The notes under the pieces: generated by a model
What the model was told of the DNA's origin: nothing
The model's input: the letters and a program-made list of their open reading frames with translations, nothing else
The model's database searches: none
Shown: positions 47,542-58,300 of the stretch, in pieces
Numbering within the stretch: position 1 is the stretch's first letter
Layout: each line of letters starts with the position of its first letter
Position numbers and translations under genes: made by a program
From: Todiramphus chloris collaris
Taxonomy: Eukaryota; Chordata; Aves; Coraciiformes; Alcedinidae
NCBI GenBank assembly: GCA_025345505.1
Contig: JANVCC010000040.1
Location: 6,552,073 to 6,616,072 of the forward strand
DNA: 64,000 bases
Direction: 5' to 3'

Positions 47542-48925
47542 CCCTTCCAATTCAAACTCTTAACTGGGGGGAGAGAAGCAGGAAAGGAGCCCTGGGGCAT
47601 CTGCAGGAGCCAAGCTCCCTCGCCTTCTGCAGGGATGCCCTTGCTGCCCACAGCTGCATTGGCCTCTGTGTGCATTAGAGAAGGAAATAGCTGAATGTGC
47701 CCACACAGGTATAGTGTGACCATGTGATCCAGCCAGGTGACCATCCATAATCCCAAAGCACAGTGTGATCTCCCTCCTGTTTTGCAGCTGGGTATCTCCA
47801 GAGAGGCCCAGGCAATTCCCTGTGCCATGCCATTCATCGAGAAAGTTGATGTTTCCCTAATTTCCCAGCTGCCACCTTTTCTCCCCAAGAGAACAACAGA
47901 AAAATTCTGGACATTCATGTCATTATCAATGCACTCCATTCATCCTGGTAACAAAACCTAGGTGAGCGAGCTCCTTGGGGTAGTGTGGGCAGGCAGGTTA
48001 GCACAGGAAAGAGGATGAGGAGGGCATCTTTGGGCATGTCTGAATTAAGGGGCTGGGGGGGTGATATTGCCAATGCTTGTGTCTCACCTCTGTAATTTTC
48101 TGGTTACTCTTTACCTGATACATTTAGTGTTCATTATCAGTCTCAGCATCACACAGGAAGGAGTCCAGGGGCCTCTCCCCAGGTGTTCCCATCTCAGGGA
48201 AGAATTTTTTCCACAAGTTTTTCCCATAAAAGAACAGCTTAAGAGATGCTGATGTTTTTCTGAACTGTAGTTCTGGTCCCTCCATCTCCTTAAACAGCTG
48301 CTGATAGCAGACACGGGACATACGGCATGGGGAAAAGCTGCTAATTTTAGGAGAAGGTCCCAAGGGAGGGACCAAGCTCTGAGCCAAGCACAGGATGGAA
48401 AGTCACAGCCACGCTCAGAGCCCTGCACGACCTTGTTATTTTGGGGCTGACCATGTCCCACCTTGCCCCAAGCCCACAGACATGGTGCAGCATCAGCCCC
48501 GAGCCTTCCCACAGTCCAGCTATTCCTGCCCACAGTGCTGCTCCTGCCCACAGTAGCGGCTCCTGCCCAACCCTGGCCAAACTGGATGGTGGTTTTTGAA
48601 GGGAAGTAAACAAGTTTCAGAGCTAAATTGAGATCCCCAGAACTCATCATACTGCAACAGTGATGGACAAGGTATTTTCAGTATATGCCCTCACATGGCA
48701 GCTGTATTTTCATCCAGCCAAGGGGGTTGTGTCCCCCCGTGTTTCTTCTACCCTCTGATCGCTGAAATCCTATCAAACTCCAGAAAGATGAAGCAAAAGA
48801 TTCCTTTGCTGACTGACCCTTCTGCAAGGAGCAGAATAAATTTGCATGGCCATAAAGATCTGAATTGCTCAAGGTAGAAAGATTTTAAGGGACTTGAACT
48901 CCCCAGGGTAAAAACCAGGCTGAGC
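47542..48925. other. Intergenic, no feature seen
   Basis: No gene, repeat or RNA supported. Confidence 0.5.
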
Positions 48926-48932
48926 AGGGGAG

Positions 48933-48940
48933 TTTATAGG
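48933..48940 (+). promoter_or_regulatory. Possible TATA box (TTTATAGG)
   Basis: A TATA-like element lies 57 bp upstream of the ATG of the cysteine-rich ORF. A start 25-30 bp downstream would leave a 5'UTR of about 25-30 nt. It is meaningful only if that ORF is a gene. Confidence 0.3.
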
Positions 48941-48989
48941 GGCTCAGAAGTGCACTTGGAGATGATTTGGAGAAAGCCAGCAAGCAGAC

Positions 48990-49226
48990 ATGGCTGGGAG
49001 GTCAGTGCTTTTGCTCTTGGTGTTGGCCTGGAGTGGCTGTGTTTGCAAATCACAGTGTCACGAGATGCTAAAATCCTTGAGCAGTTGTCAGCACTGTCCC
49101 TACCAGCCCAACCTACCCTGCCCCAACAGCCCTTCACACAGCTGCTTCACAGCAGGGATCCTCTGTCTCCCAAGATATCTTGCTCCAAAGCCTTGCTGCC
49201 AAAAAATATTTCCTAGTCTCCCCTAG
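48990..49226 (+). CDS. Candidate single-exon secreted cysteine-rich peptide (78 aa)
   Basis: I do not recognise this ORF. It starts MAGRSVLLLLVLAWSG, a textbook signal peptide (one Arg, then an 8-residue hydrophobic core). The rest has ten cysteines, at 17, 19, 23, 33, 36, 44, 52, 59, 69 and 70. Ten or eight remain after cleavage, both even numbers as expected for disulfides. The ATG has a purine at -3 and G at +4. A TATA-like box lies upstream and AATAAA at 49290, 64 nt after the stop, so the whole unit would be about 340 nt. Against it: no known family, no known gene between ATOX1 and SPARC in mammals, and the 3' end may overlap an old repeat. It could be chance or the first exon of something longer. 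Confidence 0.33.
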   Translation: MAGRSVLLLLVLAWSGCVCKSQCHEMLKSLSSCQHCPYQPNLPCPNSPSHSCFTAGILCLPRYLAPKPCCQKIFPSLP

Positions 49227-49289
49227 ATCTCCTTTGATTGCTTCTAAGCCCACCTGCGATTGGCTTTTTCATCTGTACAGGATCCTCCC

Positions 49290-49295
49290 AATAAA
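49290..49295 (+). promoter_or_regulatory. AATAAA, possible poly(A) signal for the cysteine-rich ORF
   Basis: A consensus hexamer 64 nt after the TAG stop. Isolated AATAAA hexamers are common, so this is only supporting evidence. Confidence 0.25.
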
Positions 49296-52200
49296 CATTG
49301 CCAAAATCACCCCCATTCTGTCTCCTTTAAGGGACACCCTGTTTATGGGCCCTCCTGCATCCGGCAGCCTGGCTCGTTTGTCTGGTACATCTCAAGCTGG
49401 AGCTTGTTCTGAAGCGAGTTCAGCTCAAGCAGAAAGTGTCATAGCAATAGCTAGAAAAATGTGGCTACTCAGGGTGGATACATGCAACTCAGCCAGGAGT
49501 GGTCTGAGCATGCCAGGCACCCCCACACTGCTCCCTGCCCGCCATGCTGGGATGCAGCCACAGCTCCAGCATGGGCCAATTCCCATCCAGGGATGCTGGA
49601 ATTGCTCGTCCATGAGCAGTGCTAGAGGGGACATGGCCTCTTGGGATCTCTCTGCATGGTGCAAAGCTGTGTTTTTTGGCTTATGCAACAGCAGGACGGC
49701 CGGGGCTGTGCAGCTGGCAGGGGATGGGGACGATGCTGGGAGCACCAAGCCAAACACAGATTGACTTACTGCGGGGCAGGGCTGGACAGGAGGGGGGATA
49801 TTTTGATAGGGTTTGCCAGCACTGATGGTTAATAGGAGGACAATAAAGTCCTGTTTCTTAGCCTCCACAGGGAACTGCTAAACTTTCCATACTTTAATTT
49901 AACAAGCAGCCCAGCCTCCTTGTCGCCAGCATGCCTTGCCCTCCCCAAGACCATCTTTCCCTGCTCCTCTTTACCTCCAGTAGTGCAGAAGCCTGGAGCA
50001 AAGGCAGCCACCATTTAAAGCCCATGTTCCCAGCTACCATTCTCTGGCAGCCAGAAAATTATGCTGGAAACAACACTGAGCCCTGCTTCCTGCTTTGCGT
50101 CAGCCATGTTCCTGAACCATCTCAGCTCTGCCCCTTCCCCACTCAGCCCCACTGGCCACTCCTCAGTCTGCTCACTGCATTGTGTCCCTGCCTGGGGAGA
50201 CGTGTAAATGGGCTCTCAGCAAATCACCAAGTGGTTCCCAGCGAAGACATGGCCCAGGAAAACCGCTGCTTTCACTCCCAAAATGTAAGGTTGTGATCTG
50301 ATTAAACTAAATTAAAAGGGATCTGGTTATCAGTGATTGTGGAGTATGTAGCCAGCTCATCTGAGGATCAAGCTTGTCTAAGAGGACCTCAAGCTTATGA
50401 TCCAAAAAAGCAGAGGCAGCTGTCCCCAGAGAGCCCTGTGAACCCTGGCATTTGCCTTTAGGGTCTTTTCCTCTCCCATGGTTATTGACACTGTTTTCCA
50501 AGGTTTGGATGTCCTGAAGTTGGCACAGCTTCACCCGGGTAGTCCCATCAAAGCTACCTTTTAGAAGAGACTTTTAGGCTATGTTTATCCATGCAAAAAA
50601 GCTGCCACTGCAGCCCAGGAGCTTCCCTCTCCCCATGTGTCCCAGGGGCTTGAAGGTAGATTCCTGTTTATTTCTTTAAGCAGCTCTATTCATAGCCTTC
50701 AAAAGCTGCCAAGCCGCATCCGTTAGGCCCAAGAGTGCATCTTAGGTAAACACCAGGAGCAAGGTGGGACTGCCTGGAGTTAGCAGTACTTGCTGCACTT
50801 CTCCCTTGGAAGCTTTATTCCATCTCCTGCAAGTCATAGGCACCTCTCCAATACAAGGTCCGAGAAAAAGGGAAGCTGGGCTGAGACGCCAGACTGTAAT
50901 TCAGGCACAAAACATACCTACGTTCAGGGTGAATAGAGAACACTCTGCTACAACAAGGGAGAAATCCTTTTAGGAAAGGCAATGAGGTCCTTTGGATATA
51001 AGAGGCATTGGATTGGGACCAAGCTCAGCCAGGCTGGATATGCCCAGACTGTGCATGGAAGCTTCAAAGTGTCTGGTGACCTATCCCATTTTTTGGTGCT
51101 TGGTGTGATGGCTCCAGGCAGTGCTGTGAAGGCTCTGCCACAGGGATGCAATGAGGAGCTATAGCCAGAGGGGTTATATCGACCACCCACTGTGGGTGTA
51201 GCTGGGGGCAGGCCCAGCTGCCATGTGCAGACCTGATGCCCATAAGAGGCATCCAGGGCAGTGTAGCAGTAGCTGTGGCACACAGAGCTCTGCACCTGAA
51301 CCACAACTGAGGAAATTGATGGACTTTTTCCCTCTTTCTTCGGGCTTAGATTGGTTTCAGGGAGGACAGATAAGCTTCTCCCAAGCATAAAGCCCCACAG
51401 ATTTCCAAGGCAGTGAGATGATCATTGCAGGAGTAGCTTGAAAGAGATCGGGGAGAGATTCCTCCCATGGAGCATGAGAAGTGCCTTCCACCAGAGATCC
51501 CAGGGGACAGCTGTGGGAACCCACTCACATGGAAAGAACAAGCCATCCCTCAGCAAGCATGTCCTGCCTCTGCAGCCTGCTCCCAGGTTGTGACTCACCA
51601 CAGAGCCATGCACAGCTGGATTTCCACCCCCTGCCCTGCAGGCCTCTGCTTTACAGCTGAAATTGCAATGGCATGCACTGCCCCTTCTCCATCTGCTTCT
51701 GACAGAACCAGGTCCCTGTTTTCCTGCATCACCCCATTGAACCAGCTCACCCGCAGTCCATCTGCAGAGCACTGAGCCTCAGTCTTTCCCAGTCCAGGCA
51801 CTGGAAGACACCTTGGCTGGGTGTCAGTCTGCTGCTGAGGTGTCAGTCCTACTGCTGAGCATAGACTGACAGTCTCATCCCACTGTAGAGAAGTCCTTGC
51901 CCCATGCAGGACAAAGACAGCCACCCTCAGGCAAGCTCCTAGGACACTGTGGGTTCATCCTGTGCAGTTGGTGCTTCCAGTGACCATGCATCTGCTTAGT
52001 GCAAGCGTAGAAAGTGCAGCCTTTCTGCCTCTGATCTGCTTCTGAAATGGAATAAAACAGAAACACCCCTGCAGGACCTGCTGACACAGTCCCAGGTAGC
52101 AGGAGAGCTGGGATATTGCTGGGATTAGCAGATTCCTGTTTGCTCTGCACTTACTCATTTCACTCCTTTCCCTGAGCTATGTGCCGGGTCCCCACACCAG

Positions 52201-53509
52201 GGCCATTGCCTTTCTCCACACTGCCCTGTGCCTGTGAGGAGCTCAGTCTCCAGCCACACACTCAGTGAGGAAGACTTAGTAAATGACATTCCTGCAGTGG
52301 TTCCAGGGCATTCTGTTTATTTATATGCAACTTGGGTTCATTGTTTTGCAGCAGCATCCACCAGAAATTAATGCAGAAAAATCTCCAGGAAATCTTGAGA
52401 ATCTTTCCCAGAGCAGAGAGAAGGAAAGGCTCCTTAGGCTGGCAGACTTTTAAGTAGAAGATGGCAGGATTATTAATCCACACTTGTATCACTTCCACCA
52501 AGCTACTCACTTGCGTCTCTCTCCTTCTCTTGCAGCAGAATTGCTTTCCTCTTGGATACCATCAGGGTTTTCTCAACTGCTTCAGCCCAGATCTGCCTGA
52601 CCTAGCTTAAAATGGGATGAAGAAATTTGGATTTTGAACTGGGGTTAGCTGGAGTTCAAACCTCAGCCCTGACAACCTATTGGTTTTGCTGTAAACTAAG
52701 CTCAAGACTTGGAGGGTCTTGTCCTGTTTGCTGTTTCCATCAGAGTTTGTGTGGTCACTTCAGATGGGAGCAGGTGCTGGGAGCCCTGGGGTGCATAAGC
52801 TGTGCCCAAACCACCCTGCTGGCGTGTGGTTGGAGAGCCCAAGCTGGACCTGAAAAGCTGGCAGCACATTGAGGTCTACCAGGGTTGACAAGGCCTCCTG
52901 GGCAATTTTACTCCCCGTCCAGTGCCCCAGATGCCATAAGACGACCTTCTAAGCTTGTGCAAGGTCCAGTTTTCCTCCTGGCAGCCTGACGTCAAAATCT
53001 TCTCTTTGATAAGCCTACTAAATATTGTAAGTGTGAAGAGGACTTTTCAGGACTTCCTTTGCAAGCTCTCAGTCATTTCTGGAGCCTCTTAAAGATGCTG
53101 AGATTAAAGAGTCAGCCAGTTGCTCCAGGCTCTTGTTTCCCTCTCTGTGCGATCCCCCTCCATCCCACTGCTGACAACGCACGCTCAGGGCTGGCAGCAT
53201 GCCCTGCACAAGAAACAGGACCTGTCCTCACCATGTGCATGGAGGACTATGAGGACCCCTCACTCCCACCAACCCAGGGCTCATTGCCATGAGCCAGGGC
53301 ATCATTTCTAGCTGTGACTGCATCCCAGGCTGCCTTTTGCTTTTGCTCAAAACCAGGGTTTAAGCTGCCACGTATATAAAGAAATCCCTGTTATAATTAT
53401 CTTCCTGACACTGTCATTTGTCTAAGCCCTTAGAAGAGGGCTTAGCTTCAGGCTACAATGAAGAGCATTGAGCAATTGCCACGTTGTCAGTTAGAAAAGA
53501 TGTGGTTTC
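49296..53509. other. Intergenic stretch, no gene supported
   Basis: No assignable exon or element. A good acceptor-like site (TCTCTTGCAG) occurs near 52535 without a convincing exon after it. Confidence 0.5.
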
Positions 53510-53574
53510 TTTTTTTTTTTTTTTTTTTCTCCCTTAAATTTTTTCCCGATTTTTTTTTTTTTTTTTTTTTTTTT
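53510..53574. repeat. Two long T runs (19 and 25 T)
   Basis: T runs at 53510-53528 and 53550-53574, separated by 21 bp. They could be an unusually strong polypyrimidine tract for the acceptor at 53579-53580, or a simple-sequence expansion. Confidence 0.85.
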
Positions 53575-53580
53575 CCTTAG

Positions 53581-53625
53581 GAGAAGTACCAGCAGCTGTA
53601 TGCTTTCAATGTGAGCCGTGACTAA
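53581..53625 (+). other. Possible unassigned exon after a long T tract
   Basis: After TTTTCCTTAG the first frame reads EKYQQLYAFNVSRD and then TAA at 53623-53625. An internal donor-like site AAT|GTGAGC at 53610 would instead make a 30-nt microexon. No partner exon was identified and I do not recognise the peptide, so it could be chance, part of a lncRNA, or an upstream alternative exon of SPARC. Confidence 0.2.
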
Positions 53626-55200
53626 TCCAGCACAGAGAGCATTCAACAAGAGAATTCAACTCCAACTCCTCAGGGTGTGATCAAGCAAACGAAACTTTGG
53701 CTTAGGAAACATCTGACCTCTGGAGCCAAACTGGACCTACAAGTGGCACTGAGCATGTAGCAGCTTTGGACACTTGTGGTGGAAGGAGAAGATGCTCCAG
53801 ATGTCACAAGTGGTTAGCTGTGTTAGAAGGACCCATGAGGTCTTAGCTACTGTCACAAAGCTGGCCTCCACATGGAGCTGAGAGGGTCATATGGGGTTTT
53901 CTAGGATGTCTCTGTGAGTGATACCAACATCCACATAACAGCACCCAGGGATGGCTTTTGAATGGCGTGTAGCCAAGTAAAGAAATGGGTGAAGATGACT
54001 TTCTTCTCTTGTTTTTTGCCACCAGCCTCCTAGGCTGCCTGATCACAGAGACTGACCATCTCACTGGGAAGTGATGATGGTTTCTTACGGCCCCCTCCCC
54101 TATCTTTCCCCTCCACTTTCTCTTTTTGTTTTGTTTATTTTTTGTTTCTTGTTGGCCATATGGATGCTTAGCTCACATCTGTTTCTTTCACATGTAGCAG
54201 AAGTGCTGTGAGGACAGACAAGGACTGAGCTGACAAAGAATCACAAACAATGAAGTAACAGGACAACCCAGTGTGTCATGGAGACACTCTTCAAGAATGC
54301 CCAAATTCCAGTAATTTGACAGTCTCTCTTTTACGGATGCTGGTTTTCCTTTGCAACACAGTGCTATGGCCATGCTGGTGCATGAAGGCATGTTGTCTGC
54401 TTCTGCCAGAGAAGCAGATGAACCTTAAATCCTCTCAGACATGGTGAGATGAAAGGGGAGAGGAGATGGGTTTTCACCTGAGCATGGAGAGGAACAGATG
54501 GGCAAAGTCAACTCCAAACAGCTTTGCTATCTGGCTGTCTCTGGCTGGGCAGCTGCTCCAGCTGAGCTGTGATCTGTAAGGTCAAAACATTTAGTGATGT
54601 CTGCAGAGACCACTGGATTCAACTAATCAGCAATTTTGCCTGTGGGGTTTGCTCAGTAAGTCCCTATCTGCTGGACGATAACCACAGCACAGAGACCAGT
54701 CTTCTGAGGGTCACATCTCCCAGCCCAGCATTGCTCATCCTCCTCGGAAAATATTTCAGAGATGTAACTCTCCACGTTCACTGAACCATTCTTTCCTCTC
54801 TACGGAAGGCAGTTGCAGATGGCAGCAGTGTTAGGAGAGAGGATAATGGAGCAAGGATTCTCCTGCCTCTCTCTGCATCCCCCTGAGGATGGGAAACTCC
54901 AGCTCAGGGACTGAACTACCCCATCGTTGAAATGACAGCGTTTAACGTTTTAATTGCAGGAGTCCAAGGTTCTAGGAAGTGCACAAACCAAGCAGAGAGA
55001 CAGCATTCCTCCCTGCTCCCCCCGTGCTGTTAGTCTGAGAGCCAGAGAACTGACCAACTCGCTGCAGCAGCGCAGGCAGCTGCGCTGACAGGGACTCTGC
55101 CCGTAAGGGTGCACTGGGTGCTGACCTGGCCCTGCGAGAGACCCCTTGATTTCCAGCCCTGCTTGATTTCTCTGGTCTATCCCTTAGACCCAGACTGTGC
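53626..55200. other. SPARC 5' flank
   Basis: No gene or repeat recognised. The 3' part probably contains upstream regulatory sequence of SPARC. Confidence 0.5.
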
Positions 55201-55290
55201 CTCAGCCCGTGGGACTGCCCACTAGGGAGCGAGGGAGAGGAACAGACCGATTTGGAAAGATAGCGAGGAGGAGGAGGAGAGGCAGCGGGA
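55201..55290 (+). promoter_or_regulatory. SPARC promoter with GGA-rich boxes
   Basis: Two purine blocks, GGGAGCGAGGGAGAGG at 55225-55240 and GCGAGGAGGAGGAGGAGAGG at 55263-55282, resemble the GGA boxes of mammalian SPARC promoters. There is no TATA box, as in that family. Position directly before the exon 1-like sequence supports the call. Confidence 0.65.
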
Positions 55291-55398
55291 AACCCAGCCC
55301 ACCCTCTGGCTTCCTCCTGTCTCCTTCTAAAACCTGCAGATTCCTACAGCCCGTCCAAGTGCCTGAAGTTTCCTCAGCCCTGCTGCCGGGACTGCGAG
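55285..55398 (+). other. SPARC: SPARC non-coding exon 1
   Basis: The sequence after the GGA boxes resembles the 5'UTR of mammalian SPARC (ACCCAGCCC..., a TCCT-rich stretch, CTGCCGGGACTGCGAG) and ends at the donor GAG|GTATGG. It is non-coding; translation starts in exon 2. The start site is estimated. Confidence 0.65.
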
Positions 55399-58300
55399 GT
55401 ATGGACCGAGGGCTTCGCGCTTGCATTTGCTGTGCTGTTTCTCCCGGCATGGGGGTCCCGGTGGCAGCACTCCTGGGGGGTCACAGATGACTTTAGAGAC
55501 CCCTCCTGACTTCTTCCCTTTCTCCTCTTTGCAGCATCTCCGCTCCTAAACTGAGGCTGTATTTCACTGCCAGATTACTAGCACTTAACACTTCGGTGGC
55601 ATTAGACTGTAAAAGACCTGTCCTAATTTTTCTCTTTCCTTCCTTTTCCCCCTCTGGGTTTGCAGTTGTGGGATATTTAGTTAGCGTGAGACCAGCGTCT
55701 GGGTACCTCAGCCTGCAGAGTAAACCAGATCAAGCTACAAAGCAGTCCCAACTACCCCCAGCCTGAGGTGATCAGGCAGGTGATGTTTTCCTCACCAGAG
55801 TATGTAGAGGAAGAACAAAAGAAGTGTCAGCGTCATCTCAGCATTTCTGTTGTGGCATTTTTGGGAGGTTTTTTTTGTTAGGTTTGGGGGTTTTTTGGGT
55901 TTTTTTTTTTTTTTTCTTTTCAGTACAGCTGCTCTTATTTCTCCTATGAAGAAAGAAAGACAGTCGGCTTTTTGTTCCAGGCAGACTTTGAAACCATTTC
56001 AAGTCTGGTTTGCTTAACGCCAGCTGATAACTGTTAGAGAGACGGAGGTTGCAGGAGAAGAGGAGCAAGGCTTTTTTGGGGTTATTTTAAAAAAACTTTT
56101 AAGAACTTGGGCGCAGTCAGGCACAATTTTATGTCCACGCAGAAGAGCCGAGGGCTTGTTTCCTTTAAAGGCAGCTGCTGTCCTTCCCGTCCCGGTGATT
56201 GTGACGTGGGTGGCAGGCTAACTTTGCTCTTTGTGTCCCTTCTCTAAGAAAGCTCCTTTCTGTTGTGTCCAGCCAAGAAAAGGAAACTTAACAGGATGGG
56301 GACCGAGTTCCCACCCAAACCGAAAGGCAACAGTTTTAAGTTGGAGTGAAACTGGGGGCACTGGGAAGGTCGCCAGTACTCTGAGCCCTCTGTTATCACT
56401 AGCTTGAAACAGCCCAAAAGCTCAGCAACCCTCCAAAAGGCCAAAAATAAACCGCAGTCGTTTGTTGGGTCGATCAGGAGAGTTTTAAGTGGAAATAAAA
56501 GGCTGTTGCATTCTGCGCAGCAGTTAAAGCCAGCCTATTGTCTGCCACATAGGCAGGAGCAGGGATGCGGGCGGTGTTGGGAGGGGGAAGAGCAGAAATA
56601 AACTTTTCAAACTTTTTTTTTCAAGCCCCTCCTTTCACAACAGCTCTTCCATGACTCAGCCCCAGAGGAATGTCGGCTCCCATGGAAACCCTTTCTGGGT
56701 CCTCTGGTCGGAGGGATGTCGGGGCTGTTATCGCTGGAGCGGCTGTGGCAGGGCGAGTCCAGGGAATGCTTTGAAGATGGTTTGCATTTTTGCAGGATAT
56801 TCAGTGGACAGTTTTGTCTCTCCTTGCTTTCTGGAGCTGTGCAGGCTCAGCTTGCTGTGTCCCCCAGGACCTGGAGGGACTGCTGGCACTTGGCACAGAA
56901 GCATCCAGGCTGCTTTTGACATTATCCTGTATCCAGTCCAAAAAAAAGCAAAAGCTCAGTCAGCACAGCAAAATGCTGCATGTCCTGTCCTTCCGACTCA
57001 GCTCTGCAAAGGGCTCATTGGTGAACCACTGCTTGCAACCCAGGTCTCATCCAGGCACTTTTCTTGGTACTAATTTAATTGTTTCCCATTATGGATGTAA
57101 TTTGCAACCTATGACATCTTGAAGCCAGCACACAACTGTAGTGGTGTAGGGGTTTTTGCCCTTTCTCGGTAAGCTTTTAAGATCTGGAGCATTTCTAAAT
57201 GCAACCAGAGCTGCTCAACTCCCTACAAGGGGAATGGGTTAACAGAGTGCTGTGGTGTAGACCTGTCTTGAGTGACTCTTCATGGACAGATGTGGTAGGT
57301 TTTTTCCATGTTTTGCTTGGAGTGTGTGTTTTCATGAACTAAAGGGAATTTCACTTCCATCTAAACCTAACTTGGCTTTCTGAACCTGTGTGCTGCGTGC
57401 GAGGAGACAGTGCAGGTGGCAGGAGCCAGGCTGGCTTCTGCCCAGTCCTCTGCTCCAGCCCTGCTCCCCTGGGACCCAGTGCAGCTGCACCACATCTGGG
57501 TGAGCCAGCACCCCTGTCAGCATGGCGCAGACATGCAGGGACTTGTTTTATGGTGACTGATGCAAACAACTCTGATTTCAAATCAGGTTTTAGCCCGGGA
57601 GTGTCAGTCTGAGTAAAGCTCAGAGGGTCTTGCTTTCATAGGAAGGCCAGGGCCAGACAGCAAGGTCACAGTCCTCACAGTGTCTCTGTGGTGGCCACAC
57701 TTGGTCACCCATCTACGCCTTGAAGATTATGGCCCTCAGTGGGGTTTGTAGCAGAAACTTTGTCTTGGCCAGTCCTGCCTTTACATTCAGTCTGAGGTGC
57801 TGGGGCACATCAGACCCTGCAGACCCTTGGAAGAGCAAGGAGCAAGTGGAGGATGGGTGCAGAGGACTCTGCTGCTCAGGCTGGCTGCCTCTCACATGGC
57901 CTGGCTGGCACGCAGATGGAGAGCCGAGACACAGGAGGGGTTTTCCCCAACGATTACCCACTCCTGCTTTCCGCTGCTGGCAATGGGAGGTGGCAGGAGG
58001 GACCCTCATCCTGGTTATCAGTGGAGACATCTGGGATTGTCACAGTGGCTTCAGGGAGGAGCTGTCAAAGTGGCCAGGCAGAGACTCCTCCCAACGCTAA
58101 CGTGGCATCCTGAAGGGCTTATGCAACCTTGGACAGGGCCAGCGCCACATGGGCCAAGCTCCACCATCCACAGAGCCTCCTCCAGAGGCTGCACCTGCCT
58201 GGTCCTTGTCCTCCCCCATCCTGCAAAGGTCTTCAGACTGGGCAGGAGGAGACAAGAGGGACCAACAGAACCCAGTGGCACAGACCCTGCAGTGATGCAT

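Noticed and set aside
49171..49330. Possible old inverted CR1-like fragment (AATATTTCCTAGTCTCCCC...)
   Set aside because: Similarity to the reverse CR1 3' region is too weak to call. It is kept only as a caveat for the cysteine-rich ORF.
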